Assembly: GCF_013369485.1 (NCBI RefSeq) | Contig: NZ_JABWEB010000025.1 | Location: forward strand, 1 to 64,000 | Direction: 5' to 3' | Length of the DNA: 64,000 nucleotides | From: Massilia sp. BJB1822 | Lineage (GTDB): Bacteria > Pseudomonadota > Gammaproteobacteria > Burkholderiales > Burkholderiaceae_D | Notes under the pieces: model-generated | Seen by the model: only the letters and a program-made list of their open reading frames with translations | Database searches by the model: none | What the model was told of the DNA's origin: nothing | Made by a program: the position numbers and the translations under genes | Shown here: one piece after another, positions 27,556-36,749 of the stretch | How positions within the stretch are numbered: the first letter of the stretch is position 1 | Layout of the letters: each line of letters begins with the position of its first letter

Positions 27556-28479
27556 TCAGTGCTTCACTTTCGACAATAGATAAATGCCCGCCAGCACCAG
27601 GGCCGTGCCCGCCAACTGCCAGCCGGTGACGGCCTCGCCCAGGATCAAGGCGCCGAGAAACAGCGTGGACACCGGCCCGATCATCCCAGCCTGCGAGGCG
27701 GCGCTGGCGCCGATGCGCTGCACCGCCACCATGGTCATGAACACCGGCATCACCGTGCACAGCAAGCCATTCACCAGCGACAAGCCATACACGGGCAGCG
27801 GCTGCAGCAGCAAGGACGCCGGACGCAGCAGGAAGAACTGGGCGATGCAGGCCGCGCTCGACACGCACATCGCATACGACACCAGACGCAGCGAGCCGAG
27901 GCGCTTGACCATCTCGCCCGAAGCCAGCAGATACACCGCATAGCTGGTGGCCGAACCGAGCACCAGGGTCGAGCCCAGCGCCACATTGCTGCCGCCGTCC
28001 TTCAAGTCATGCAGGAAGACCAGCACGATGCCGGCATAGGAAGCGAGCAGCGCCAGCCACTGCTTGCGGCTGATGTGCTGCTTAAGCCAGGTGGCCGAGA
28101 TCAAGAGAACGAAGGTGGGGGTCAGGAACAGGATCAGCCGCTCCAGGCCGACCGAGATGTATTGCAGGCCGAGAAAATCGAGAAAGCTGGACAGGTAATA
28201 GCCGATCAGGCCCAGGCCCAGCAAGCGCCAGCGGTCGCCCGTGCTGAGCGGCGGCGCCGTGCGCATCTGCCACAGCGCGATGGCGGCAAACACCGGCAGC
28301 GAAAACAGCATGCGGAAAGCGATCAGCGTCACCGCATCGATCTGATAGCGGTACAGCAGCTTGGCCACCACCGCCTTGGTCGAAAACAACACAGCCCCGC
28401 CGATAGCGATGGCCAAGCCGCCCAGATAGGCGGCACGCGCGCCGCCGCTGGCGGCTGGGTCCGGCATACTTTTCATCAT
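27556..28479 (-). CDS. EamA/DMT family transporter
   Basis: A 307-residue protein with ten hydrophobic segments in two EamA halves: GGLAIAIGGAVLFSTKAVVAKLLYR with LISATWLKQHISRKQWLAL in the first, and ATSYAVYLLASGEMVKRLGS with PVSTLFLGALILGEAVTGWQLAGTALVLAGIYLL in the second. It is a drug/metabolite-type inner-membrane exporter with unknown substrate. The start chosen (ATG 28479, Met-Met-Lys) lies after the dyad repeat element. An open frame runs through that element to 28620 but reads only repeat sequence. Confidence 0.88.
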   Translation of the reverse strand: MMKSMPDPAASGGARAAYLGGLAIAIGGAVLFSTKAVVAKLLYRYQIDAVTLIAFRMLFSLPVFAAIALWQMRTAPPLSTGDRWRLLGLGLIGYYLSSFLDFLGLQYISVGLERLILFLTPTFVLLISATWLKQHISRKQWLALLASYAGIVLVFLHDLKDGGSNVALGSTLVLGSATSYAVYLLASGEMVKRLGSLRLVSYAMCVSSAACIAQFFLLRPASLLLQPLPVYGLSLVNGLLCTVMPVFMTMVAVQRIGASAASQAGMIGPVSTLFLGALILGEAVTGWQLAGTALVLAGIYLLSKVKH

Positions 28480-28520
28480 GCAAGGATTGTAAAGGCAAAC
28501 CGCCACGCCTGCCGGCCCGC

Positions 28521-28652
28521 CTTTGATCTGGCGCAAACAATGTCCCACCCTGGTGTCAGGCACCAAGGTCGGACATTTGCTGACATAGATCAAAGAATGT
28601 CCACCTCTGGTGCCTGACACCAGGGTGGGACATTTGCTGATTTAGATCAAAG
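28521..28652. repeat. 132-bp dyad-symmetric repeat element
   Basis: Perfect 26-base inverted arms lie at 28539-28564 and 28609-28634; each contains GGTGTCAGGCACC or its complement. The symmetry extends outwards with gaps to CTTTGATCT (28521) and AGATCAAAG (28652). GGACATTTGCTGA also occurs twice in direct orientation (28571 and 28628). It fills the gap between the EamA start and the PhoD stop, both on the minus strand. It could work as a bidirectional structure or a non-autonomous mobile repeat. The GGTGCCTGACACC core links it to the hairpin at 25985-25998. Confidence 0.85.
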
Positions 28653-28666
28653 TGGCAGTTGCTGCT

Positions 28667-31183
28667 TTAGCTGATCGTGACGGCGGGGGTGCCGGCGGCG
28701 ACGGTGGCGGTGGTGATGCGGGCGATCACGTTCGCCGGCGCCGTGGCGCCGACCAGCTTGTTGACCTGCTTGAACTGGGCCACCAGCTTGCCAGGCGTGA
28801 GCGTGACCACGGTGTAGCCTTGGGCATCGGTGTTCAGATGCTTGAGCCAGGGGTTGCTGTTCAGGCTGGCCAGTTGCTGGGCCAGGCCGAGCAGGGTGGT
28901 GCTGAAGCCGCTGTTGGCTTTGAGGCCGGCCAGCAGGCCCAGGGTGACGGTGTCGAGCTGGGCTTCCGGCACGCCTTTGGCCGCCAGCGCGCCGCGCAGC
29001 TGGACCTTGACCTGTTCCAGCAGGGTGTCGAGGGTGGGCGCGGCCTTGCCCATGGTGTAGTCGAGCAGGTTGACCGAGAGGCTGACGGAACCCAGCTCCG
29101 GCACCGGCAAGGTCAACGGGTAGGCCACCAGCGCGCCCAGCTCGCCCAGCGCGGCCGAGGCGTCGCGCAGGTAGCTGAAGAAGGAGTCCGAGCTGATGCC
29201 GGCCGAAACCAGGTCCACCATCACCGGCGTGCCGCCATCGGCCGCGTCGTAATCGTCGCTGACGGTGCCGGCGAAGAAGGCGTGGATGTCGCCAGTCAGC
29301 GCCACCACATTGCCGATGGCATTGGTTTTCAGGTGCGACATCAAGGCTTTGCGTTCGGCGTTATAGCCGTCCCACTGGTCGCAGTTGAGCAGGAAGCGGC
29401 GGAAGTACGGCGCCAGCGCGGCCTGCAGGCCGGCGGCGGCGACGAAGGGCGATTCCACTTTCTTGGCCTGCACATCGGGCTTGATATAGCCGACGGCGAT
29501 GGCTTGCGCCGCTGCCGTGGCCTGGGCGCTGGCGCCGCCGGCCGCCACCGACTGGGCCATGCCGAAGGCCAGCACGGCCACGCCTGCCTGGATCTGATTC
29601 AGCCCCGCGCCCATGGCGGCGGTGGTGCGCGCCACGGTGTCGCCATTGGCGGCTGCCGCGGCGGCAATGGCGCCAGCGGCCGCCTGGGCCTTGTCCGGCG
29701 CGGCGCCGGACGTGACGGCACCGACGATGGCGCCGGCGACAGCCACATTGCCGCCGGCCTGGGCCGCCGTGCTGCCGATCTTGCCAGCCAGGTCGGGGAT
29801 GGCTTTCAGCGCCAGCAGGGTGGCGATGGCGTCCACGCCGCTCAAGCCCATGCGCAGCAGCGATACTTCATTGCCCCACAGCTTCCAAGTGGCCGTGGCG
29901 GACTTCATGGTGCTCTTCCACCAGTCGCGCTGGGTGGCGCCCAGCATGGTGGTGGCGGCCAGCGCATCGCCGGCCGCACCGGCGGCGGCCATTTTCTGCG
30001 CCTCGGCGGCGTTGAACACGTCCTGCGCCACCATATAGCGCGTGCCGATGCTGCCCAGCGCCTTGCCGGTGGCCGGATTCGGCGTCGCTTCCGGGATCAC
30101 GTGGTCGGCGCGGTACAGGCGCTGGTCGGTCATCACCAGCTGGGCCAGTTTGCCGAACTGGAAATCGCGGTAAATCTTGATGTTCTGGAAGCCGCTGGCG
30201 GCCGTGTCCAGGCTGACGTCGGCCGGCATGTATTCGAACCAGGCCTGGTTGGCGCTGCGGCGGCGCTGCGGCTGGCGCACATGGCTGCCGTCGGCGGCCA
30301 GGCTGCCCTCATAGGTCTGGGCATCCTGCCAGGCGTCGTCGGTGAATTCGTGGTCATCCCACACGGCGATGAAGGGGAAGCGCTCATGCACGGCCTGCAG
30401 GCGGGTGTCGCTGCGGTATTTCTTGTACAGATAGCGGTAGTCGGCCAGCGTGGAGGCGTATTTGGCGCCCGCGCTGCCGTTCTTGAAGCTGCCGTCGGGC
30501 AGCTTGAGGGCGTCGTGGCGCGACTCGACCAGACCGGTCTGGAAGCTCTCGCCCACCGTCTCGTAAATGTAGTCGCCCAGGTGGACGATGAAGTCCAGCT
30601 TTTCGTTGGCGGCGATATGGCCCAGCGCGCCCCAGTGGTTGATGCTCCAGTCCTGGCAGGTCAGGTAGGCGAACTGCAGCTGCTCGACGTCGGCCGTGGC
30701 GGCCGGCGCCGTCTTGCAGCGGCCCACGTTCGAGCGCACGTCGCCGGCCACGAACTGGTAGTAGTAAGTCTGGCCCGGCTGCAGGCCCGTGACCTTGTGG
30801 CGGATGGTGTTGTCGAATTCGGGATTGAGCGGCAGGCGCACATCGCTCAGCATGCTGCCATTCAGGGCCGCATTGCTGCCCAGCAGGGCGCTATTGTCGC
30901 TGGCCGTGAGCAGCAGGCGCAGCGTGACTTCGGCCTTGCCGCTGACGGCGGCCACGCCATCGCTGGCGGCCGGCACGGCGCGCGTCCACAGCAGGATGCT
31001 GTCCGGACGCGGGTCGCCCGAAGCCACGCTCTGCGGGAATTTCCAGTCGCCGCCGGTGGCGGGCGGCAAGCCGCCCGGCGCGCTGTCGCCGCTATTGCTG
31101 CTGCCGCCGCAACCGGCCAGACCCGCACTGGCTACCGATACCGTGATGAAGCCACCCAGCTTCATAAACTGCCGTCTATCCAT
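28667..31183 (-). CDS. PhoD-like alkaline phosphatase, Tat-exported lipoprotein
   Basis: An 838-residue enzyme. The N terminus MDRRQFMKLGGFITVSVASA carries a twin-arginine motif, and LAGCGGSS is a lipobox, so it is probably Tat-exported and then lipidated. A PhoD N-terminal domain (FPQSVASGDPRPDSILLWTRA) precedes the metallophosphatase domain: LTCQDWSINHWGALGHIA, DFIVHLGDYIYE, FIAVWDDHEFTDDAW and VALTGDIHAFFAGTV. An Ala/Gly-rich segment of about 100 residues near 460-560 (GNVAVAGAIVGAVTSGAA, AAAGAIAAAAAANGD) interrupts the catalytic domain. The start is moved 78 bases inward from the longest frame because of the signal. A phosphate-scavenging role is by family. Confidence 0.88.
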   Translation of the reverse strand: MDRRQFMKLGGFITVSVASAGLAGCGGSSNSGDSAPGGLPPATGGDWKFPQSVASGDPRPDSILLWTRAVPAASDGVAAVSGKAEVTLRLLLTASDNSALLGSNAALNGSMLSDVRLPLNPEFDNTIRHKVTGLQPGQTYYYQFVAGDVRSNVGRCKTAPAATADVEQLQFAYLTCQDWSINHWGALGHIAANEKLDFIVHLGDYIYETVGESFQTGLVESRHDALKLPDGSFKNGSAGAKYASTLADYRYLYKKYRSDTRLQAVHERFPFIAVWDDHEFTDDAWQDAQTYEGSLAADGSHVRQPQRRRSANQAWFEYMPADVSLDTAASGFQNIKIYRDFQFGKLAQLVMTDQRLYRADHVIPEATPNPATGKALGSIGTRYMVAQDVFNAAEAQKMAAAGAAGDALAATTMLGATQRDWWKSTMKSATATWKLWGNEVSLLRMGLSGVDAIATLLALKAIPDLAGKIGSTAAQAGGNVAVAGAIVGAVTSGAAPDKAQAAAGAIAAAAAANGDTVARTTAAMGAGLNQIQAGVAVLAFGMAQSVAAGGASAQATAAAQAIAVGYIKPDVQAKKVESPFVAAAGLQAALAPYFRRFLLNCDQWDGYNAERKALMSHLKTNAIGNVVALTGDIHAFFAGTVSDDYDAADGGTPVMVDLVSAGISSDSFFSYLRDASAALGELGALVAYPLTLPVPELGSVSLSVNLLDYTMGKAAPTLDTLLEQVKVQLRGALAAKGVPEAQLDTVTLGLLAGLKANSGFSTTLLGLAQQLASLNSNPWLKHLNTDAQGYTVVTLTPGKLVAQFKQVNKLVGATAPANVIARITTATVAAGTPAVTIS

Positions 31184-31270
31184 CGCTACCACTCTCAGAG
31201 TTGTTATTGAGAAAGAAATCCTAGCAGTTCTATATGTCAGGGCAATGACGCGGCGAGCCAAAATTGCACG

Positions 31271-31295
31271 ATCGTGCGCATCTGTTGCGCACGAT
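31271..31295. promoter_or_regulatory. Perfect 10-bp inverted repeat upstream of the RTX/DUF4214 gene
   Basis: ATCGTGCGCA at 31271-31280 and TGCGCACGAT at 31286-31295 are exact complements with a 5-base spacer, no T-run follows, and the sequence lies about 85 bases before the RTX gene start in the space between divergent genes. This is the form of an operator for a dimeric regulator. The regulator is unknown. Confidence 0.5.
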
Positions 31296-31377
31296 TGGCG
31301 CGCCGGTCGACAGGCGCCGGCTTTCGGTGCAATATCGACTATATTTTTTTACAATATTTACAATCCAGGAGGCAATC

Positions 31378-32253
31378 ATGGCAGACGAGAAACCAGTCTA
31401 TCTGAGCGGCACCACCGGCAATGACGAGCTGTATGGCGGCGCCGGCAACGACGGCCTGGAGGGCAATGGCGGCTACGACCGGCTGTTCGGCGGCGACGGC
31501 GACGATGTGCTGAGAAGCGGCGACTTTTACGACGCGGCCGCCGGCTTGCGCCTGCCCGATAAGCTGGGCGATGTGCTCGATGGCGGCGCCGGCAATGACC
31601 ACCTGTTCGGCGCCGGCGGCCGCGACCTCCTGCTGGGCGGCGCGGGCGACGATGAACTGCGCGGCGGCGCCGGCGATGACCTGCTGCTGGGTGGCGAGGG
31701 CAACGATCTGCTCGACGGTGGCGCTGGCCTCGACCGCGCCCAGTTCAGCGGCCAGCGCGCCGGCTACAGCGTTGCCAAGAATGGCGAAGGCTACACCGTC
31801 AGCCATGGCACGGAGAGCGGCGTCACGCTCGGCATCGAGCGCCTGGTGTTCAGCGACCGCGCCCTTGCTTTCGATTTGAAAGGCAATGCCGGCCAGATTT
31901 ACCGTCTGTATCAGGCGGCCCTGAACCGCGCGCCTGATCTGGATGGCCTGGGTTTCTGGATCGATGCCGCCGACCGCAGCGTGTCCATGCTGGACATCGC
32001 CGCCGGCTTCACCCACAGCGCCGAATTCGCGCGCCTGTATGGCAATAGCGTCGGCAATGAAGCCTTCCTCAGCCAGCTCTACCAGAATGCCCTGCACCGC
32101 CAGCCCGACCAGGAGGGCTTCGATTTCTGGCTTGGCGCGCTGAATAAAGGCGTCGCGCGCGAGTCGGTTTTGCTGGGTTTTGCCGAAAGTCCCGAGAACC
32201 ACGCCCAGGTCATCGGCAGCATCCAGCACGGCATCGACTACATCCCCGTCTAA
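31378..32253 (+). CDS. RTX calcium-binding repeat protein with DUF4214 domain
   Basis: A 291-residue protein with no N-terminal signal. Residues about 10-125 hold glycine-rich RTX nonapeptides in two blocks (TGNDELYGGAGNDGLEG, GGDGDDVL; GAGNDHLFGAGGRDLLLGGAGDDELRGG), which bind calcium and fold after secretion. Next comes a linker typical of this family (SGVTLGIERLVFSDRALAFDL). Residues about 165-285 are a DUF4214 domain (GQIYRLYQAALNRAPDLDGLGFWIDA, LYQNALHRQPDQEGFDFWLGAL). AGGAGG lies just before ATG 31378. RTX repeats suggest type I secretion; the exporter at 55-60 kb is a candidate route. The role is unknown, but surface attachment is likely. Confidence 0.88.
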   Translation: MADEKPVYLSGTTGNDELYGGAGNDGLEGNGGYDRLFGGDGDDVLRSGDFYDAAAGLRLPDKLGDVLDGGAGNDHLFGAGGRDLLLGGAGDDELRGGAGDDLLLGGEGNDLLDGGAGLDRAQFSGQRAGYSVAKNGEGYTVSHGTESGVTLGIERLVFSDRALAFDLKGNAGQIYRLYQAALNRAPDLDGLGFWIDAADRSVSMLDIAAGFTHSAEFARLYGNSVGNEAFLSQLYQNALHRQPDQEGFDFWLGALNKGVARESVLLGFAESPENHAQVIGSIQHGIDYIPV

Positions 32254-32299
32254 GCGCCCGCCAAGCCCCCTGGGACGGCGCAATTTCAGGGGGGCGGTA

Positions 32300-32308
32300 T
32301 GCTAGAAT
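32300..32308 (+). promoter_or_regulatory. Extended -10 promoter element of yebC
   Basis: TGCTAGAAT matches the extended -10 consensus (TGn followed by TATAAT with one mismatch). It lies 39 bases before the yebC start, and no good -35 is present. It would give a short leader with the AAGGAAG ribosome site. Confidence 0.45.
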
Positions 32309-32346
32309 ATCGCCCTCGATTGCATACCGTCTAAGGAAGATTGAAC

Positions 32347-33072
32347 ATGGCAGGACACAGCAAATGGGCCAATATTAAGCACAAAAAAGCTGCAACGGAC
32401 GCCAAGCGCGGCAAAATCTGGACACGCCTGATCAAGGAAATCACCGTGGCCGCGCGCATGGGCGGCGGCGACGTGAACGCCAACCCGCGTCTGCGCCTGG
32501 CCATGGACAAGGCGGCCGACGCCAATATGCCCAAGGATAATGTGCAGCGCGCCATCACGCGCGGCACCGGCGGCGACGAAGGCTCCAGCTACGAGGAAGT
32601 GCGCTACGAGGGCTACGGCATCGGCGGCGCGGCCATCATCGTCGACTGCATGACCGACAACCGCGTGCGTACCGTGGCCGAAGTGCGCCACGCCTTCAGC
32701 AAGTTCGGCGGCAATATGGGCACCGAGAATTCCGTGTCCTTCATGTTCAAGCACTGCGGCCAGTTCCTGTTCGCCCCCGGCACCGACGAAGCGACCCTGA
32801 TGGACGCCGCGCTGGAAGCGGGCGCCGAAGACGTGGTGGCGGACGAGGAAGGCGGCTTCGAGGTGCTGTGCGCGCCGAACGATTTCTCCGGCGTCAAGGA
32901 TGCCCTGGAAAAAGCCGGCTTCAAGGCCGAGGTGGCCGAGATCATCATGAAGCCCGCCACCGAAACCGTGTTCACCGGTGATGAAGCGCTGAAGATGCAG
33001 AAGCTGCTGGACGCCCTGGAAAATCTGGACGACACCCAGGAAGTCTATACCAACGCCGTGATCGAAGACTGA
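32347..33072 (+). CDS. yebC: YebC/PmpR family protein (TACO1-like)
   Basis: A 241-residue member of the YebC/PmpR family, with the invariant start [28 protein letters not shown], then the middle [34 protein letters not shown] and the end [20 protein letters not shown]. Members act as transcriptional regulators or as translation activators that help ribosomes through proline-rich stretches, as with mitochondrial TACO1. ATG 32347 is preferred over the in-frame TTG 6 bases earlier because of AAGGAAG and the conserved MAGHSKW. It stands 64 bases before purD. Confidence 0.96.
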   Translation: MAGHSKWANIKHKKAATDAKRGKIWTRLIKEITVAARMGGGDVNANPRLRLAMDKAADANMPKDNVQRAITRGTGGDEGSSYEEVRYEGYGIGGAAIIVDCMTDNRVRTVAEVRHAFSKFGGNMGTENSVSFMFKHCGQFLFAPGTDEATLMDAALEAGAEDVVADEEGGFEVLCAPNDFSGVKDALEKAGFKAEVAEIIMKPATETVFTGDEALKMQKLLDALENLDDTQEVYTNAVIED

Positions 33073-33136
33073 TCCGCACCCCACCCGCGGCCGCAGGGCC
33101 GCTCTTCCGCTCTTAGCAAACGAACGAACGGTCCTT

Positions 33137-34405
33137 ATGAAAATTCTGGTAGTCGGCTCCGGTGGCCGCGAACATGCACTGGCCTGGAAACTGGCCCAAT
33201 CCGAGCGCGTACAGATGGTCTACGTCGCGCCCGGCAACGGCGGCACGGCGCGCGATGCGCGCCTGCAGAACGTCGCCATCACCGATCTGCACGCCCTGGC
33301 CGATTTCGTCGAGCAGGAGCATATCGGCCTGACCGTGGTCGGCCCGGAAACCCCGCTGGCCGGCGGCATCGTCAACCTGTTCCGCGCGCGCGGCCTGAAA
33401 GTGTTCGGCCCGACGAAAGAAGCGGCCCAGCTGGAGTCCTCCAAGGACTTCGCCAAGGCCTTCATGCAGCGCCACGGCATCCCGACCGCCGAATACCAGA
33501 CCTTCTCCGAACTGGCGCCGGCCCACGCCTATATCGACGCCAAGGGCGCGCCCATCGTCATCAAGGCCGACGGCCTGGCCGCCGGCAAGGGTGTGGTAGT
33601 GGCCATGACGCTGGAAGAAGCGCACCAGGCGGTCGACCATATGCTGGCCGATAACCGCTTCGGCGACGCCGGCGCGCGCATCGTCATCGAGGAATTCCTG
33701 GCCGGCGAAGAAGCCTCCTTCATCGTCATGTGCGACGGCAAAAACGTGCTGCCCCTGGCCACCAGCCAGGACCACAAGCGCCTGCAGGACAATGACCAGG
33801 GTCCGAACACCGGCGGCATGGGCGCCTACTCGCCGGCCCCGATCGTGACCCCGGCCATGCATGCGCGCGTGATGCGCGAGATCATCAACCCCACCATCCA
33901 GGGCATGGCGAAGGACGGCATCGTCTTCACCGGCTTCCTGTACGCGGGCCTGATGATCGACGCCGCCGGCAATCCGAAAACCCTGGAATTCAACTGCCGC
34001 ATGGGCGACCCGGAAACCCAGCCCATCATGTCGCGCCTGAAGACCGATCTGCTGGGCGTGATGGAACACGCCGTCAACGGCACGCTGGACGCCGTGGAGC
34101 TGGAGTGGGACCGCCGCACCGCCGTGGGCGTGGTGCTGGCTGCCGCCGGCTATCCGGACAACCCGGCCAAGGGCGACGCCATCAATGGCATCCCGGCCGA
34201 AAGCGCCGAAGCCGTGACCTTCCACGCCGGCACCGCCGAAGTGGACGGCAAACTGGTGACCAGCGGCGGCCGCGTGCTGTGCGTGGTCGGCCTGGGCGAC
34301 AACGTCAAGATGGCGCAGAAGCAGGCTTACGAAGTGGCCGACAAGATCCACTTCGACGGCATGCAGTTCCGCCGCGATATCGGCTGGCGCGGCCTGAAGC
34401 ACTAA
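33137..34405 (+). CDS. purD: Phosphoribosylamine-glycine ligase (GAR synthetase)
   Basis: A 422-residue ATP-grasp enzyme joining glycine to 5-phosphoribosylamine, the second step of purine synthesis. The N-domain [22 protein letters not shown], the ATP-grasp region ([20 protein letters not shown]) and the GARS signature ([17 protein letters not shown]) are all present. The length matches the family. It is preceded by yebC. A perfect 9-base GC hairpin (34416-34437) stands before hemF, without a T-run. Confidence 0.97.
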   Translation: MKILVVGSGGREHALAWKLAQSERVQMVYVAPGNGGTARDARLQNVAITDLHALADFVEQEHIGLTVVGPETPLAGGIVNLFRARGLKVFGPTKEAAQLESSKDFAKAFMQRHGIPTAEYQTFSELAPAHAYIDAKGAPIVIKADGLAAGKGVVVAMTLEEAHQAVDHMLADNRFGDAGARIVIEEFLAGEEASFIVMCDGKNVLPLATSQDHKRLQDNDQGPNTGGMGAYSPAPIVTPAMHARVMREIINPTIQGMAKDGIVFTGFLYAGLMIDAAGNPKTLEFNCRMGDPETQPIMSRLKTDLLGVMEHAVNGTLDAVELEWDRRTAVGVVLAAAGYPDNPAKGDAINGIPAESAEAVTFHAGTAEVDGKLVTSGGRVLCVVGLGDNVKMAQKQAYEVADKIHFDGMQFRRDIGWRGLKH

Positions 34406-34461
34406 GCGCATGCCCGGCCGGGCGCAAACGCCCGGCCTACCCACCCGGAAAAAGCAAAAAA

Positions 34462-35385
34462 ATGAACACAGCTGCCGCCATGCCCTCCCCCGCCGCCGTC
34501 AAGGCTTATCTGCTGGATCTGCAAGAACGCATCGTGCAAGGCCTGGAACAGGCCGACGGCCGCCCCTTCCTGCGCGACGAGTGGCAGCGCGAGGAAGGCG
34601 GCGGCGGCATCACGCGCCTGATCGAAGAAGGCCATGTGCTGGAACGCGGCGGCTGCAATTTCTCCCACGTGATGGGCGAAAAGCTGCCGCCGTCGGCCGC
34701 CGCCCACCGGCCGGAACTGAACGGGCGCGCCTGGGAAGCGATGGGCGTGTCGCTGGTGCTGCATCCGCGCAATCCGCATGCGCCGACGGTGCACTTCAAT
34801 GTGCGCTTCTTCACCACCAGCACCACCGAAGGCAAGCCGGTATGGTGGTTCGGCGGCGGCATGGACCTGACGCCCTTCTACGGCAATGCCGGCGATGCGC
34901 GCCACTTCCACCAGACCTGCCATGACGCGCTGGCGCCGTTTGGCGATACGCTTTACCCGCGCTTCAAGAAGTGGTGCGACGATTACTTCTACCTCAAGCA
35001 CCGCAAGGAAGCGCGCGGCGTGGGCGGCATCTTCTTCGACGACTTCAACGAACTCGGTTTCGAGCAGAGCTTCGCCATGGTGCACAGCGTGGGCGATGCC
35101 TTCCTGAAGGCCTACCTGCCGGTGCTGGCGGCGCGCAAGGACCAGCCTTACGGCGAGCGCGAACGCGATTTCCAGGCTTACCGGCGCGGCCGCTACGTCG
35201 AATTCAATCTGGTGTTCGACCGCGGCACCCTGTTCGGCCTGCAGTCGGGCGGGCGCACCGAAGCGATTCTGATGTCGATGCCGCCGGTGGCGCAATGGCG
35301 CTACGACTGGCATCCGGCTGACGGCTCGCCGGAAGCGGCGCTGTACACCGACTTCCTGCCGCACCGCGACTGGCTCGCTGAGTGA
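34462..35385 (+). CDS. hemF: Oxygen-dependent coproporphyrinogen III oxidase
   Basis: A 307-residue enzyme that oxidatively decarboxylates coproporphyrinogen III to protoporphyrinogen IX in aerobic haem synthesis. Signatures are [22 protein letters not shown] (here GGCNFSHV), [41 protein letters not shown]-like HQTCHDAL, and [16 protein letters not shown] 34462 gives the family start; the open frame further upstream overlaps purD and is not coding. Its TGA overlaps the GTG start of nadD. Confidence 0.97.
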   Translation: MNTAAAMPSPAAVKAYLLDLQERIVQGLEQADGRPFLRDEWQREEGGGGITRLIEEGHVLERGGCNFSHVMGEKLPPSAAAHRPELNGRAWEAMGVSLVLHPRNPHAPTVHFNVRFFTTSTTEGKPVWWFGGGMDLTPFYGNAGDARHFHQTCHDALAPFGDTLYPRFKKWCDDYFYLKHRKEARGVGGIFFDDFNELGFEQSFAMVHSVGDAFLKAYLPVLAARKDQPYGERERDFQAYRRGRYVEFNLVFDRGTLFGLQSGGRTEAILMSMPPVAQWRYDWHPADGSPEAALYTDFLPHRDWLAE

Positions 35386-36029
35386 AGACCTGCATCGCCC
35401 TGCTGGGAGGCAGCTTCGATCCGGTGCACAGGGGCCATCTGGCCCTCGGCACCCGTTTCATGCAGCTGCTGGGCGCCGACCAGCTGCGCGTGATCCCCAC
35501 CCTGCCCTACCAGAAGGCGGCGCTGCAGGCGACGCCGGAGCAGCGGGCGGAAATGGTGGAACTGGCGTTTGCCGGACTGCCCTTCCCGGTGGTGATCGAC
35601 CGCCAGGAAATCACCCGCGGCAAGGCGACGTATACCATCGACACCCTGCGCGCGATCCGGGCCGAAGTCGGCGCCGACGTGTCGCTGTGCTTCCTGATGG
35701 GAGCGGACCAGCTGCAAAACCTGGACAGCTGGCAGGAATGGCCAACCCTGTTTGAATTGGCCCACTTCTGCGTGGCGGCGCGGCCCGGCTTTGCGCTGGA
35801 CGATGCCAGCGTGCCAACCGCCGTCGCAGAGCAATTCCGGCGCCGCCTGGCCAGCCCTTCCCGGCTGCGCGGCGCAGCGGCCGGCCTGACTTGTCTGGCC
35901 GCCGATCTGGCCGAGGATGTCTCGGCCACAGGCATTCGTGCTGCATTACAACGGGGGGAGAGGGCGGCCTCGCTTATCCCGCCGGTAGTGCTAGACTATA
36001 TTGAACAACATAATCTTTATAAGAATTAA
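35382..36029 (+). CDS. nadD: Nicotinate-nucleotide adenylyltransferase
   Basis: A 215-residue enzyme making deamido-NAD from nicotinate mononucleotide and ATP. It has the nucleotidyltransferase motif [17 protein letters not shown], the central [17 protein letters not shown], and the C-terminal [10 protein letters not shown] equivalent of ISSTxIR. The GTG start at 35382 overlaps the hemF stop (GTGA). rsfS begins immediately after its stop. The nadD-rsfS-rlmH order is conserved in many bacteria. Confidence 0.95.
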   Translation: MKTCIALLGGSFDPVHRGHLALGTRFMQLLGADQLRVIPTLPYQKAALQATPEQRAEMVELAFAGLPFPVVIDRQEITRGKATYTIDTLRAIRAEVGADVSLCFLMGADQLQNLDSWQEWPTLFELAHFCVAARPGFALDDASVPTAVAEQFRRRLASPSRLRGAAAGLTCLAADLAEDVSATGIRAALQRGERAASLIPPVVLDYIEQHNLYKN

Positions 36030-36746
36030 ATGGATATCAAAAAACTGCAAACCACCGTCGTTGATGCTCTGGAAGACGTAAAAGCCCAGGACATCGTCAT
36101 GTTCGATACGACGGGTCTCACCAGCCTGTTCGACCGCATCTGCATCGCCTCCGGTACGTCCAACCGCCAGACCAAGGCGCTGGCGGCATCGGTGCGCGAC
36201 AAGGTCAAGGAAGCCGGCGGCGACGTGATCGGCGTCGAGGGTGAAGACACTGGTGAATGGGTGCTGGTCGACCTGGGCGATATGATCGTCCACATCATGC
36301 AGGCGCCAATCCGCGCCTACTACCGTCTGGAAGAAATCTGGGGCGAGAAGCCGGTCAAGCTGGGCGCCGCCAAGCGCAAGTCCTCGGCCGAAGGCAAGGC
36401 CGCCAGCGAAGCCGAAGCCGCACCGAAAAAGAAATCGGGCCACCTGGCCGCTTCCAAAGCCGCCAAGTCGGCCGAAGCCGTCATCGAGAAAAAGGCAGCG
36501 CCTGCGCGCAAGCCAGGCACCGTGAAGGCTGCTGCCGCTGCCGGCGCCGCCGCCAAGAAAGCCGCGAAGAAAGTCACGCCGGCCGTCGAGGCGCCGGAAG
36601 GCAAGAAGGTGAAGGTTGCCGCGTCCAAGACTTCCGTGGCATCGGCCAAGGCCGCCAAGGAAGCCAAGGCCAAATCCGCCGCCAAGGCAGCCGAGGCGCC
36701 GGTCAAGACCGTCATCAAGCGCATCAAAAAGCCCGCAGCCGAGTAA
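36030..36746 (+). CDS. rsfS: Ribosomal silencing factor RsfS with long Lys/Ala-rich tail
   Basis: Residues 1-115 are a normal RsfS/Iojap domain (LQTTVVDALEDVKAQDIVMFD, IASGTSNRQTKALAASVRDKVKE, EGEDTGEWVLVDLGDMIVHIM, YYRLEEIWG), which binds ribosomal protein L14 and blocks subunit joining during starvation. Residues 116-238 are an extra Lys/Ala-rich tail similar in composition to histone H1 (AKRKSSAEGKAASEAEAAPK, AGAAAKKAAKKVTPAVEAP). It doubles the normal length of about 110-130. The tail may add RNA or DNA contact. The gene starts directly after nadD and is followed by rlmH after 3 bases. Confidence 0.95.
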   Translation: MDIKKLQTTVVDALEDVKAQDIVMFDTTGLTSLFDRICIASGTSNRQTKALAASVRDKVKEAGGDVIGVEGEDTGEWVLVDLGDMIVHIMQAPIRAYYRLEEIWGEKPVKLGAAKRKSSAEGKAASEAEAAPKKKSGHLAASKAAKSAEAVIEKKAAPARKPGTVKAAAAAGAAAKKAAKKVTPAVEAPEGKKVKVAASKTSVASAKAAKEAKAKSAAKAAEAPVKTVIKRIKKPAAE

Positions 36747-36749
36747 GGC

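Noticed and set aside
28652-31210. An 852-residue plus-strand frame opposite the PhoD-like gene
   Set aside because: Antisense shadow: Gly/His/Gln-rich, no start signal, while the minus strand carries the Tat signal and metal motifs.
34416-34437. The perfect GC hairpin between purD and hemF as a terminator
   Set aside because: There is no T-run after either arm, and the arms are part of a general GC-rich stretch; it is at most a pause or processing site.
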